Source of the DNA: Hungatella sp. UBA4396
GTDB taxonomy: Bacteria > Bacillota > Clostridia > Lachnospirales > Lachnospiraceae
Reading direction: 5' to 3'
Length of the DNA: 64,000 nucleotides
Assembly: GCA_002389905.1 (NCBI GenBank)
Contig: DGRE01000029.1
Span: forward strand, 1 to 64,000
The position numbers were made by a program, and so were the translations under genes. Under the pieces are notes generated by a model. That model did not search any database and was not told the DNA's origin. It was given only the letters and a program-made list of their open reading frames with translations. This document shows, piece by piece, positions 44,443 through 52,996 of the stretch; the stretch's first letter is position 1; the number at the start of each line of letters is the position of its first letter.

Positions 44443-45274
44443 AAGACAGGTAAAAGGTTTTAAAACCCAGGACGGTGCAGGTGTGAATCTGGTCAGAGTA
44501 TTAGGTCATAAAACTGTGGAAGAGTACGATCCTATTCTCATGCTGGATTCCTTTGACAGCACCAATCCCGACGATTACGTTGCCGGCTTCCCCTTACACC
44601 CCCATAGGGGAATTGAAACCATCAGCTATGTATATCGGGGAACTATGGTTCATAAGGATAGTCTGGGGAATGAAGATTCCATTTCCGATGGAGAGGTTCA
44701 GTGGATGACAGCAGGTTCTGGCATCCTTCATGAAGAGAAGCTGCCGCCCTCAGAGCGAATGCTTGGAGTTCAGCTTTGGCTGAATCTGCCGGCAAAGGAT
44801 AAGATGACAGCCCCTTCTTACCACAGTATTAAGAATGCTGATATAGAAGAAATCCATTTTGAAAATGGAAAATTAAGGCTTCTTGCCGGGCAATATAAAG
44901 AGAGCAAAGGATATGAAAGCAAATATCTGCCTCTTGACTACTACGACATCCACTTAGAGCCTGGTGCCTCCATTGTGATTGATACTGATCCCAAGCGGTC
45001 GGTTATGATTTTCACCTTATTGGGAGAAGCTGTTGTTGGAGAGACACTGGTGGAAGAAAAGACAGCAGCAAAACTTACATCAGGCGGCCAGGTTGAGATA
45101 AAAAGCAGTGGTGCCCATACTCAGGTACTGTTTGTCAGCTCAAAGCTGTTGGAAGAGCCTGTTGCATGGGGCGGTCCCATTGTTATGAATACAAAGGCAG
45201 AATTGCAGAAAGCATTCCAGGATCTGGATCAGGGGACATTTCTGCAGAAAGAAATATCATATGAAGACAAATAA
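44426..45274 (+). CDS. Pirin-family bicupin
   Basis: ATG 44426 with GGAGAG eight bases upstream gives 282 residues. The N-terminal cupin shows the pirin metal-binding set: FPLHPHRGIETISYVYRG, then HKDSLGNEDSISDGEVQWM and TAGSGILHEE. The C-terminal cupin begins near VVGETLVEEK. Pirins bind iron; some are quercetin dioxygenases or redox sensors. With MarR and nitroreductase neighbours a role in response to quinones or flavonoids is plausible. Confidence 0.88.
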   Translation: MERTIKRQVKGFKTQDGAGVNLVRVLGHKTVEEYDPILMLDSFDSTNPDDYVAGFPLHPHRGIETISYVYRGTMVHKDSLGNEDSISDGEVQWMTAGSGILHEEKLPPSERMLGVQLWLNLPAKDKMTAPSYHSIKNADIEEIHFENGKLRLLAGQYKESKGYESKYLPLDYYDIHLEPGASIVIDTDPKRSVMIFTLLGEAVVGETLVEEKTAAKLTSGGQVEIKSSGAHTQVLFVSSKLLEEPVAWGGPIVMNTKAELQKAFQDLDQGTFLQKEISYEDK

Positions 45275-45302
45275 AACTTTGAAATGATCAGGAGGATTTT
45301 AT

Positions 45303-45875
45303 ATGAGCATTATAAACGCATTAGAAAAAAGAAGAAGCTATTATAACATCAATAAAGAACTTCCCGTTTCCATCGAAGAAGTGGTAAAGAGAATTGAAAC
45401 TCTGACGGAGCTGGTGCCCGACGCATTTAACATGAAAAGCTCCCGCCTTGTGGTGGCCTTGGGAGAAAAACAGGATTTGTTATGGGATTCCATTTACGAG
45501 GTTTTCGGCGGTGACGTTCCCAAGGATAAAACTGACAGCTTTAAAGCAGGGGCAGGAACAGTTCTTTATTTCTATGACCAGGCAGTGGTAAAAGGCCTTC
45601 AGGATCAGTTCCCCCTGTATGCAGGCAATTTCCCGGGCTGGGCCCTTCAGGCCAATGCCATGCTGCAGATCAGCATTTGGAGCGGACTGCGGGAACTGGG
45701 AATCGGCGCTTCCCTGCAGCATTACAACCCGGTGATCGACCAGAAAATCCGGGAGCTGTTTGACGTTCCTGAAAGCTATCAGCTCATCGCCCAGATGCCC
45801 TTTGGAGGCATTGTGGAAGAGCCGGGACCAAAGGAGAAAGAGGACATTTCCAAGCGGGTCCGTATTGTGAAATAA
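45303..45875 (+). CDS. Nitroreductase-family flavoprotein
   Basis: The 190-residue protein begins IINALEKRRSYYNINKELPV, the FMN phosphate-binding Arg cluster of nitroreductases. It continues with FNMKSSRLVVALGEKQ and ends QMPFGGIVEEPGPKE. It fits the Frm2/HBN1-like subgroup. It would use NAD(P)H and FMN to reduce nitro or quinone compounds. AGGAGG precedes the ATG, and it is the third gene of the MarR-controlled set. Confidence 0.85.
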   Translation: MSIINALEKRRSYYNINKELPVSIEEVVKRIETLTELVPDAFNMKSSRLVVALGEKQDLLWDSIYEVFGGDVPKDKTDSFKAGAGTVLYFYDQAVVKGLQDQFPLYAGNFPGWALQANAMLQISIWSGLRELGIGASLQHYNPVIDQKIRELFDVPESYQLIAQMPFGGIVEEPGPKEKEDISKRVRIVK

Positions 45876-45880
45876 ATCAG

Positions 45881-45919
45881 AAAAAGCAAGTGTACAATAG
45901 ATCAGTACCCTTGCTTTTT
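45881..45919. terminator. Bidirectional terminator
   Basis: AAAAAGCAAG (45881-45890) and CTTGCTTTTT (45910-45919) form the stem, with GTAC/GTAC extending it inside. It serves the convergent nitroreductase and membrane-protein genes. Confidence 0.85.
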
Positions 45920-45922
45920 CCA

Positions 45923-46282
45923 TTAACTAAGCATTCCCCCCGCCGTTCCGCTGGCAGCGCAGATGGCCATGGTGGTCAATATCTGGTTCATAGATCCGGT
46001 CAGCCCTTTGTTGAGGAAATAGGAAACACCTAAGAGCACCAGGAAGTAAGTAAGCCCCAGCAGAAGACCCCAGAAGAACCGTCTTTGCCGTATGCTTTTT
46101 CCCATTAAGATGCCGCCTAAAAGGCAGGTGATTACATAAACCGCATTGACTCCTAAGCGGATCTGACCTTCCTTTAAACGGAATCTATAAAGTGCGAAGG
46201 CCAGGACCACCAGCAGAATTCCGGTCAGTATGTAGGTGATGAGCAGGTTTCTGAGTGTGACCTGAAGCTTTGATTTTTCCAT
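45923..46282 (-). CDS. TIGR04086-like membrane protein
   Basis: The 119-residue protein has four membrane segments (LLITYILTGILLVVLAFALY, VNAVYVITCLLGGILMG, WGLLLGLTYFLVLLGVSYF and MAICAASGTAGGML). Length, topology and place beside scfA/yajC match the TIGR04086 family found in Clostridia, of unknown function. It is divergent from scfA and begins about 90 bases from the scfA promoter. Confidence 0.7.
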   Translation of the reverse strand: MEKSKLQVTLRNLLITYILTGILLVVLAFALYRFRLKEGQIRLGVNAVYVITCLLGGILMGKSIRQRRFFWGLLLGLTYFLVLLGVSYFLNKGLTGSMNQILTTMAICAASGTAGGMLS

Positions 46283-46372
46283 CCGATTACTCCTTATGTC
46301 TTGTCTTATGGTTCAGTATATTCTATGGTATGGAAGGATATTCTAATCATTCCTATGAGAGGGGGAAATATC

Positions 46373-46401
46373 TTGCACTGACCGAAAACATATGGTATAA
46401 T
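46373..46401 (+). promoter_or_regulatory. Strong sigma-A promoter of scfA
   Basis: TTGCAC (46373-46378), a 17-base spacer and TATAAT (46396-46401) with an extended -10 TGG. The leader is about 30 bases. Confidence 0.8.
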
Positions 46402-46436
46402 CTCAAAGAATCAGGACATACAGGAGGTGTAAGTAC

Positions 46437-46583
46437 ATGAAACACGTGAAGACATTAAATTCCAGTACATTAAAAGAATCTATGAAAAAAGGCGGCTGCG
46501 GCGAATGCCAGACTTCCTGCCAGTCAGCCTGCAAAACATCCTGTACAGTAGGAAACCAGAGCTGCGAGAACAGCAACCGTTAG
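46437..46583 (+). CDS. scfA: SCIFF peptide precursor (six cysteines in forty-five residues)
   Basis: ATG 46437 follows AGGAGGTG. The 48-residue peptide is MKHVKTLNSSTLKESMKKGG followed by a Cys-rich core with cysteines at positions 21, 24, 28, 32, 36 and 43. This is the SCIFF ribosomal peptide, nearly universal in Clostridia. The radical SAM enzyme encoded next (scfB) forms a Cys-to-Thr thioether in it. Its cellular role is not established. It is too short for most gene finders. Confidence 0.92.
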   Translation: MKHVKTLNSSTLKESMKKGGCGECQTSCQSACKTSCTVGNQSCENSNR

Positions 46584-46662
46584 TTTAACCGAAGCAGCGG
46601 AGTGGATTGCAGATATCCGCTTGACAAACTGTATAGAACAACTGAAAGCAGGTAAGCAGATG

Positions 46663-46690
46663 CCCCTACGGTCCTATGACGGTAGGGGTT
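46663..46690 (+). promoter_or_regulatory. Hairpin between scfA and scfB
   Basis: CCCCTAC (46663-46669) pairs with GTAGGGG (46682-46688), followed by TTATT. It may stop part of the transcription after scfA, or protect its 3' end, so that peptide exceeds enzyme. Confidence 0.55.
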
Positions 46691-46720
46691 ATTCGCTTGC
46701 TATCGTAAAGGAGAACATAA

Positions 46721-48115
46721 GTGATTCATCAATATATGAACAATGGCTTCCATATCGTTATGGATGTCAACAGCGGTTCCGTCCACTCTGTAGATCCGGT
46801 CATGTATGAGGCCATAGGGATTGCCTCTGCCATGGTGCCGGATATGGAAGAGCCGGAAGCCCTTAAAAAAGAAGTGGAGGAAGCAGTCCTTAACCGTCTT
46901 TCTCCTAAGTATGGGGAGTCAGAGGTAAGGGAAGCCTTAGAGGAGATCCAGTATTTGATCCAGGCAGGAGAGCTGTTTACAAAAGATACCTACCACGATT
47001 ACATCGTCGATTTCAAAAAACGGGAAACCGTGGTAAAGGCCCTCTGCCTCCACATTGCCCATGACTGTAACTTGGCCTGCCGCTACTGCTTTGCCGAAGA
47101 GGGAGAGTACCACGGCAGAAGAGCCCTTATGTCCTTTGAAGTGGGCAAAAAGGCCCTGGATTTTCTCATTGCCAATTCCGGCAACAGAAGAAACTTAGAA
47201 GTGGACTTTTTCGGCGGCGAGCCTCTCATGAATTGGGAGGTTGTAAAGCAGCTTGTTGCATACGGACGCTCCAAAGAGGCAGAATATAATAAGAACTTCC
47301 GTTTCACCATGACCACCAACGGCGTACTCCTCAATGACGAGATCATGGAGTTCTGCAACCGGGAAATGAGCAATGTGGTTTTAAGTCTTGACGGCAGAAA
47401 AGAAGTCAACGACAAGATGCGCCCCTTCCGCAACGGGAAAGGCAGCTATGACCTGATCGTTCCCAAGTTCCAGAAATTCGCCAAGTTAAGAGAAGGGAAA
47501 GACCACTACATCAGAGGAACCTTTACCCGTAACAACATGGACTTTGCAAAGGATGTTCTGGAGTTTGCAGACTTAGGCTTTTCCAGCATGTCCATAGAGC
47601 CTGTTGTAGCCCAGCCTGAAGAGGAATATGCCATCAGGGAAGAAGACCTTTCCCGCATCATGGATGAGTACGACAAGCTGGCAGTGGAATACATCAAACG
47701 CCAGAAGGAAGGAAAAGGCTTTAATTTCTTCCATTTTAATATTGACTTAACCCAGGGCCCCTGCGTGGCAAAACGTTTGTCAGGCTGCGGTTCAGGAACC
47801 GAATATCTGGCTGTGACTCCCTGGGGTGATTTATACCCATGCCACCAGTTCGTAGGCGAGGAAGAATTCCTTATGGGAAATGTGGATACAGGTGTTACTA
47901 AGACAGACTTAAGAGACGAATTCAAGCTCTGCAACGTCTATGCCAAGGACAAGTGCAGGGACTGCTTTGCAAGGTTTTACTGCAGCGGCGGTTGCGCGGC
48001 CAACTCCTACAACTTCCACGGCAAGCTGACAGATGCCTATGACATTGGCTGCGAAATGCAGAAGAAACGGATTGAGTGCGCCATTATGATCAAAGCCGCT
48101 ATGGCTGAGGATTAA
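46721..48115 (+). CDS. scfB: SCIFF radical SAM maturase
   Basis: A GTG start at 46721 with AAAGGAG seven bases upstream gives 464 residues. An N-terminal peptide-binding (RRE-like) region of about 95 residues leads to the radical SAM cluster motif HDCNLACRYC (cysteines near 116, 120 and 123) and FFGGEPLMNW. A SPASM domain follows, with CGSGTEYLAVTPWGDLYPCH and CRDCFARFYCSGGCAA, for two auxiliary iron-sulfur clusters. It matures ScfA by thioether formation. It is read together with scfA and followed closely by tgt. Confidence 0.93.
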   Translation: MIHQYMNNGFHIVMDVNSGSVHSVDPVMYEAIGIASAMVPDMEEPEALKKEVEEAVLNRLSPKYGESEVREALEEIQYLIQAGELFTKDTYHDYIVDFKKRETVVKALCLHIAHDCNLACRYCFAEEGEYHGRRALMSFEVGKKALDFLIANSGNRRNLEVDFFGGEPLMNWEVVKQLVAYGRSKEAEYNKNFRFTMTTNGVLLNDEIMEFCNREMSNVVLSLDGRKEVNDKMRPFRNGKGSYDLIVPKFQKFAKLREGKDHYIRGTFTRNNMDFAKDVLEFADLGFSSMSIEPVVAQPEEEYAIREEDLSRIMDEYDKLAVEYIKRQKEGKGFNFFHFNIDLTQGPCVAKRLSGCGSGTEYLAVTPWGDLYPCHQFVGEEEFLMGNVDTGVTKTDLRDEFKLCNVYAKDKCRDCFARFYCSGGCAANSYNFHGKLTDAYDIGCEMQKKRIECAIMIKAAMAED

Positions 48116-48153
48116 GGCAGATTCATTAGGATGCTAAAAGAAGGGAATTGTAC

Positions 48154-49293
48154 ATGAAATATAAAATCATTGCAAAGGATGGACGTGCAAAACGGGCGGA
48201 GGTAACCACGGTCCACGGCACCATACAGACTCCGGTATTTATGAACGTAGGAACAGTGGCAGCCATCAAAGGGGCTGTTTCCACCGACGATCTGCGCCAG
48301 ATCAAAACCCAGGTACAGCTTTCCAACACTTATCACCTTCATGTGCGTACGGGGGATAAGCTGATCAGGGAATTTGGCGGCCTCCATAAATTTATGAACT
48401 GGGACCGTCCCATTCTCACCGACTCAGGCGGCTTTCAGGTTTTTTCCCTGACGGGCCTGAGAAAGATCAAGGAGGAGGGCGTTTACTTCCAGTCCCATAT
48501 AGACGGACATAAGATTTTCATGGGTCCTGAGGAGAGCATGCAGATTCAGTCCAACCTGGCTTCCACCATAGCCATGGCATTTGACGAATGTCCCCCTCAC
48601 CCTGCCACCAGGGAATACATGCAAAACAGCGTGGACCGCACCACCAGATGGCTGGAGCGGAGCAAGGCTGAGATGGCAAGGCTCAACTCCCTGCCTGACA
48701 CCTTAAACCAGGAACAGCTTTTATTCGGCATCAATCAGGGCGGAACCTTTGAAGACATCCGGATCGCCCATGCAAAGACCATATCAGCTATGGATTTAGA
48801 CGGATATGCCCTGGGCGGACTGGCCGTAGGGGAAAGCCATGAGGAAATGTACCGGATTTTAGATGAAACCGTTCCCTATCTGCCGGAGGAAAAGCCCACC
48901 TATTTGATGGGAGTGGGAACCCCTGCCAATATCTTGGAAGCAGTGGACCGGGGTGTGGATTTCTTTGACTGCGTCTATCCTTCCAGAAACGGCCGTCACG
49001 GTCATGTATATACCAATCAGGGAAAGTTGAATTTATTCAACACCAAGTATGAACTGGACCACAAGCCTATTGAAGAAGGATGTCAGTGCCCGGCCTGCAT
49101 TTCATACAGCAGAGCCTATATCAGGCACCTTTTAAAGGCAAAAGAAATGCTCGGCATGAGATTATGTGTCTTGCATAATCTGTATTTTTATAATACAATG
49201 ATGGAAGAGATCCGCGAGGCAATTGAGAACCACCAGTATGGAGAATATAAAGAACAAAAGCTGGCAGGCATGGCAGCAGGTTCCAGGCCATAA
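48154..49293 (+). CDS. tgt: Queuine tRNA-ribosyltransferase
   Basis: ATG 48154 with AAGGG upstream gives 379 residues; an in-frame TTG at 48148 is a less likely start. The active-site motifs LTDSGGFQVFSL, GGLAVGESHEEM and DFFDCVYPSRNGRHG (nucleophile Asp) are present. The zinc site is CQCPAC with a later His. It replaces guanine 34 in GUN-anticodon tRNAs with a 7-deazaguanine base. queA is not in the window. Confidence 0.95.
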   Translation: MKYKIIAKDGRAKRAEVTTVHGTIQTPVFMNVGTVAAIKGAVSTDDLRQIKTQVQLSNTYHLHVRTGDKLIREFGGLHKFMNWDRPILTDSGGFQVFSLTGLRKIKEEGVYFQSHIDGHKIFMGPEESMQIQSNLASTIAMAFDECPPHPATREYMQNSVDRTTRWLERSKAEMARLNSLPDTLNQEQLLFGINQGGTFEDIRIAHAKTISAMDLDGYALGGLAVGESHEEMYRILDETVPYLPEEKPTYLMGVGTPANILEAVDRGVDFFDCVYPSRNGRHGHVYTNQGKLNLFNTKYELDHKPIEEGCQCPACISYSRAYIRHLLKAKEMLGMRLCVLHNLYFYNTMMEEIREAIENHQYGEYKEQKLAGMAAGSRP

Positions 49294-49324
49294 AGGGCGG
49301 ATTGATTATTAAGGAGGACATGTT

Positions 49325-49624
49325 ATGTTATCAGCAGTAGGAAGCGGCAATATGGGCATAGGTTTCTGGATAATTTATATCGTAGTGATCTTTGGCTTCA
49401 TGTATTTTATCGCAATCAGACCGCAGAAAAAGGAAAAGAAGAAACAGCAGGAGATGTTTGCAAACATCGCCATCGGAGACAGCGTTCTGACTTCCAGCGG
49501 TTTTTATGGTGTGATCATCGACATGACAGATGACACGGTTATTGTTGAATTCGGTAATAATAAGAACTGCAGAATTCCCATGCAGAAATCTGCCATTGTT
49601 CAGGTAGAAAAGCCGGGAGTTTAA
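49325..49624 (+). CDS. yajC: Preprotein translocase subunit YajC
   Basis: The 99-residue protein has one membrane segment (FWIIYIVVIFGFMYFIAIRP), the typical RPQKKEKKKQQEM linker and a small beta domain (GDSVLTSSGFYGVIIDM). It assists SecDF in protein export. tgt-yajC order is conserved in many bacteria. AGGAGG is six bases from the ATG. Confidence 0.95.
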   Translation: MLSAVGSGNMGIGFWIIYIVVIFGFMYFIAIRPQKKEKKKQQEMFANIAIGDSVLTSSGFYGVIIDMTDDTVIVEFGNNKNCRIPMQKSAIVQVEKPGV

Positions 49625-49633
49625 AAAACAGGC

Positions 49634-49684
49634 AGGGCTGCCGCAAAAAGAAGATCAAACTTTTTGCAGCAGCCCTTTTTATGT
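49634..49684 (+). terminator. Terminator after yajC
   Basis: GGGCTGC-C-GCAAAAAG pairs with CTTTTTGC-A-GCAGCCC, giving a long stem with one bulge, followed by five T. Confidence 0.9.
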
Positions 49685-49687
49685 CCT

Positions 49688-51502
49688 TTACTTATCATGA
49701 TTTAAATACCGCCACAAAGTGGTTCTTCCGATGCCCAGCTTTTTTGCGGCAGCGCTCTGATTCCCATTGCACTTATCCAATGTGTATTCCACAATATCCC
49801 TTATAATGAAATGCAGCGGCTGGCTCAAATTTACAGGGCTTATGCTTTCGGACTTTTGTCCCGCCATAGGAATATCGCTGTCAAGGCTCTTTGAAATAAC
49901 AAATCTGGCTTCCTGTTCCAGAACCTGGCCCACCACTTCCGGAGTCACGTGGCTCGTGCCGGTTAAGGTGACGATCTCTTTCAGCACTCTTTGGAATTGT
50001 GTGATATTAAAGGGCCAGTCATAGGCTAAAAGAAGCTCCATGGCAGGCGGCTGAATGCTGGCCACCTGTTTTCCCAGCTGCTGATTGAGCGTGTTCAGAT
50101 ATAAGGTGGCAGAAGAGGGGATATCCCTTTCCTGTTCCCGCAAAGACGGCATATAGAGCACATAAGCGTTAAGCAGGTTTGTAAAACGCATGGCAATGTG
50201 GGGAATATGCTGTTTGTATCCGCTGGAACATGATAAAATAAGCCTGTTTCGCAGATGAAGGTTTGTATCGGTCATAATGGACAGCAGATGGTGCTGCTTG
50301 GCCTCATCAAGACTTTCTATATTGCTGATATATATGGTGTTCTTGTTCTCCATAAAGGGAGAATTATAATTGGAAACCAGGTAGTTCCAGTTTCTGTCAT
50401 TTAACAGAGAACAGTCGATAGTAAACAGCGGATTATTTTTATCCTGGCCTTTGGAATATAAAAGCATGGCTGCCTTGTTTTTTCCGGTGCCGATTTCGCC
50501 TGTAATCATAACGGAAGTGTTTGTTTCGTTGATCTGAGCCAGCTTGCTTTGCAGCTCCTTTGAAGCATTTGTAGTGCTGTAAAAGCTGGTGCTGTAAATT
50601 TCCTCTGCCTTGACCCGGTTTAATATTTTGATGCCGTATTTGGAATAGGTCATGGGGATTCCGGTTGGGTTGATATGGCAGATATAGTAGGGATTTTTCT
50701 CCTCCCCATAATAATGGCAGTGAACGGAATAAACAGTGCCTTTGGCATTGATAAAAAAGTCGGCATTTACGCAAGGGGAAGCGTCTATTGCCTTATATAT
50801 TTTCTGGAGAATGGACTCGGAGTCAGGCTGGGCATTGAAAGAAAATAAAAGCATCTTTTTTGTATCAAAAACAACCGTATACGTTTCCGTGCTGGAAACT
50901 GTTTTTTTCAGAACAGAAATCTGTTCCAAATACTGTGCCTCATTTCTATAATGCTTTACTGCATTGTCAATGGCAGCATTCAGGCTGTCAATTCCCGTAG
51001 TCAAAAGAATGGGAGTGATCCCCATAAGATTCGCATAAGGATAAGGAACCGTATCGCATACGATGGTCTCATATCCTTTTTCCTTTACTCCCTTTAACAG
51101 CTCCTTCACATTATCCGCAGAGTGGACAGAGGTAATTTCAATGGAATACTCCATAAGCTCACAAAGGGATTTTGCAATGGAGGTTAAGCCGTGGAAGCCT
51201 ATGATGGAAAATGGATTACCCGTCGCTTTTGCCTGGCGGATGCAGTGAAGCACATCATAATAGGAAATTCCAATATCAATAACAGGAAGGTGGGTCACAC
51301 TCCTGATCATATCGGCAGTATTTGCACGTGACAGGATGATATCGTATTCCTGTCCCATGGCCTGTACAATCTTTTTTCCTTCCTCCAGATTGCCTTTTAC
51401 AGCAGTAAGCTGGATGTCGTCTCTTTTGGAGGCCGCCTGCTCCATTAATACCTTCAAGCCCTCATAAGGGGCAATACCCAGAATTTTTATTTTACGGTTC
51501 AT
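49688..51502 (-). CDS. PrpR-type regulator with degenerate sigma-54 activator domain
   Basis: ATG 51502 (TGGAGA upstream) gives 604 residues. Residues 1-170 form a PrpR_N sensor (KILGIAPYEGLKVLMEQAA, DIILSRANTAD). A PAS-like region follows, then an AAA+ domain with GEIGTGKNKAAMLL and TIYISNIESLDEAKQ, and a Fis-type HTH at the end (NQSAAAKKLGIGRTTLWRYL). The GAFTGA loop needed to touch sigma-54 is absent and the Walker B acidic pair is altered. It therefore probably acts without sigma-54. It is divergent from the larA operon, with three shared palindromes between them, and likely senses a hydroxy- or keto-acid. Confidence 0.8.
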   Translation of the reverse strand: MNRKIKILGIAPYEGLKVLMEQAASKRDDIQLTAVKGNLEEGKKIVQAMGQEYDIILSRANTADMIRSVTHLPVIDIGISYYDVLHCIRQAKATGNPFSIIGFHGLTSIAKSLCELMEYSIEITSVHSADNVKELLKGVKEKGYETIVCDTVPYPYANLMGITPILLTTGIDSLNAAIDNAVKHYRNEAQYLEQISVLKKTVSSTETYTVVFDTKKMLLFSFNAQPDSESILQKIYKAIDASPCVNADFFINAKGTVYSVHCHYYGEEKNPYYICHINPTGIPMTYSKYGIKILNRVKAEEIYSTSFYSTTNASKELQSKLAQINETNTSVMITGEIGTGKNKAAMLLYSKGQDKNNPLFTIDCSLLNDRNWNYLVSNYNSPFMENKNTIYISNIESLDEAKQHHLLSIMTDTNLHLRNRLILSCSSGYKQHIPHIAMRFTNLLNAYVLYMPSLREQERDIPSSATLYLNTLNQQLGKQVASIQPPAMELLLAYDWPFNITQFQRVLKEIVTLTGTSHVTPEVVGQVLEQEARFVISKSLDSDIPMAGQKSESISPVNLSQPLHFIIRDIVEYTLDKCNGNQSAAAKKLGIGRTTLWRYLNHDK

Positions 51503-51534
51503 AAATTTCTCCAATAGCTCTCTGATGTAATTTT

Positions 51535-51549
51535 GTTTCAATATGAAAC
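51535..51549. promoter_or_regulatory. Operator copy 1 (GTTTCA-N3-TGAAAC)
   Basis: GTTTCA-ATA-TGAAAC is a perfect palindrome just downstream of the regulator gene's extended -10 (TGT-TATAAT on the minus strand, 51557-51552). This position suits self-repression. Confidence 0.65.
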
Positions 51550-51606
51550 TGATTATAACATAGAGAAAACGAGTATGCATTAAAAATCAGCTTGTTTATA
51601 ATGAAT

Positions 51607-51621
51607 GTTTCGATGTGAAAC
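51607..51621. promoter_or_regulatory. Operator copy 2 (GTTTCG-N3-TGAAAC)
   Basis: GTTTCG-ATG-TGAAAC has the same 15-base geometry as copy 1, 72 bases away. It is upstream of the larA -35, where activators usually bind. Confidence 0.65.
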
Positions 51622-51641
51622 AAAAAAATAGTGCTAAAAAG

Positions 51642-51686
51642 TTGAAAGCCACAAAATTAATAGATAGAATTGTTTTAAAATGAAAC
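51642..51686 (+). promoter_or_regulatory. larA operon promoter with operator copy 3
   Basis: TTGAAA (51642-51647) and TAGAAT (51665-51670) have a 17-base spacer, a sigma-A type promoter. GTTTTA-AAA-TGAAAC (51672-51686) covers the expected transcription start. No -24/-12 sigma-54 element was seen. Confidence 0.65.
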
Positions 51687-51700
51687 GAAAAGGAGACCGT

Positions 51701-52981
51701 ATGATGAAAACATTTCACTTACCCTATGGAAAAGAAACCATAGAAGCCAATATTGAGGAGGAGCACTTAGCCGGGGTCCTGGTATCCAGTCTGCATCAAT
51801 ATAAAGCGGAAAAGAGCCAGGAGGAGCTTGTACAGGAATCCCTGGAGAACCCCATAGGGACTCCCAGGCTGAAAGACATGGTGACAGGAAAGAAAAAGGT
51901 GGTTATTATATCTTCCGATCATACCAGGCCCGTTCCTAGTAAAGTAATTATGCCCCTCTTGCTGAGGGAAGTCCGTGAAGGAAATAAAGATGCAGATATT
52001 ACCATATTGATTTCCACAGGCCTGCACAGGGAAACAACAAAGGATGAGCTGGTGGAAAAATTCGGCGAAGATATTGTGCGTCAGGAAAAGATTGTGATTC
52101 ACGACTGCGATGATAAAGAAAACCTTGTTTTCTTTGGAAAACTGCCTTCCGGAGGAAATTTTTCCATTAACCGGATTGCAGCAGAAGCAGACCTGCTGAT
52201 TGGGGAAGGGTTTATTGAGCCTCATTTCTTTGCCGGATTTTCAGGCGGAAGAAAGAGCGTTCTCCCTGGTGTGGCAAGCCGTGAAACCGTTATGTACAAT
52301 CACAATTCCGCCTTCATCGCCAGCAGATATGCAAGAACCGGTGTGATCGAGGGCAATCCCATACACAATGATATGCTTTACGGAGCCAGAGCCGCACGGC
52401 TTGACTTTATCGTCAACGTAGTCATTGATGCGGAGCATAAGGTGATAAAATGCGTCTCCGGTGACTGTGACCTGGCCCACCGGGAAGGCCGCGGTTTTTT
52501 AAACAGCATGTGCCGGATCGATGCCATCCCTTCTGATATCGTAATATCCACCAATGGAGGCTACCCCCTTGATCAGAACATTTACCAGGCAGTAAAGGGA
52601 ATGACTGCGGCGGAAGCCACCGTAAAAGAGGGCGGAGTGATTATTATGGTTGCCAAATCTGTGGACGGTCACGGCGGAGAAGTCTTTTACGAAACCTTCC
52701 GGGATGAAAAAGATTTAAATAAGATGATGAAGGTATTTATTGACCGAAAGGCAGAAGAAACCATACCTGATCAATGGCAGTCCCAGATTTTTGCCAGAGT
52801 GCTGTTAAAGGCCCGTGTAATTTATGTTTCCGACGCTCCCGATGACATGGTCCGTGACCTGCATATGACACCGGCCCACAGCATGGAGGAGGCCATGGAA
52901 ATGGCAAAAGAAATGGTGAAAAAAGAAGATTATCAGGTTACCGTAATTCCCGATGGAGTATCAGTCATTGTCATCGAATAA
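51701..52981 (+). CDS. LarA-family nickel-pincer racemase/epimerase
   Basis: AAGGAG before ATG 51701 sets the start, giving 426 residues. The family motifs are SSDHTRPVPSKV (substrate site), STGLHRETT, EPHFFAGFSGGRKSVLPGV (containing the Lys that carries the pincer cofactor) and YNHNSAFIA. LarA interconverts lactate enantiomers; relatives act on other 2-hydroxy acids. Co-location with glycerate kinase and a 2-keto-3-deoxygluconate permease suggests a sugar-acid or glycerate-like substrate rather than lactate. Cofactor genes larB, larC and larE are not in the window. Confidence 0.82.
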   Translation: MMKTFHLPYGKETIEANIEEEHLAGVLVSSLHQYKAEKSQEELVQESLENPIGTPRLKDMVTGKKKVVIISSDHTRPVPSKVIMPLLLREVREGNKDADITILISTGLHRETTKDELVEKFGEDIVRQEKIVIHDCDDKENLVFFGKLPSGGNFSINRIAAEADLLIGEGFIEPHFFAGFSGGRKSVLPGVASRETVMYNHNSAFIASRYARTGVIEGNPIHNDMLYGARAARLDFIVNVVIDAEHKVIKCVSGDCDLAHREGRGFLNSMCRIDAIPSDIVISTNGGYPLDQNIYQAVKGMTAAEATVKEGGVIIMVAKSVDGHGGEVFYETFRDEKDLNKMMKVFIDRKAEETIPDQWQSQIFARVLLKARVIYVSDAPDDMVRDLHMTPAHSMEEAMEMAKEMVKKEDYQVTVIPDGVSVIVIE

Positions 52982-52996
52982 GCAGGAGGGGCGTAT

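Noticed and set aside
51590..51700. Sigma-54 (-24/-12) promoter for the larA operon
   Set aside because: No GG-N10-GC element was found; a sigma-A promoter fits and the regulator lacks GAFTGA.
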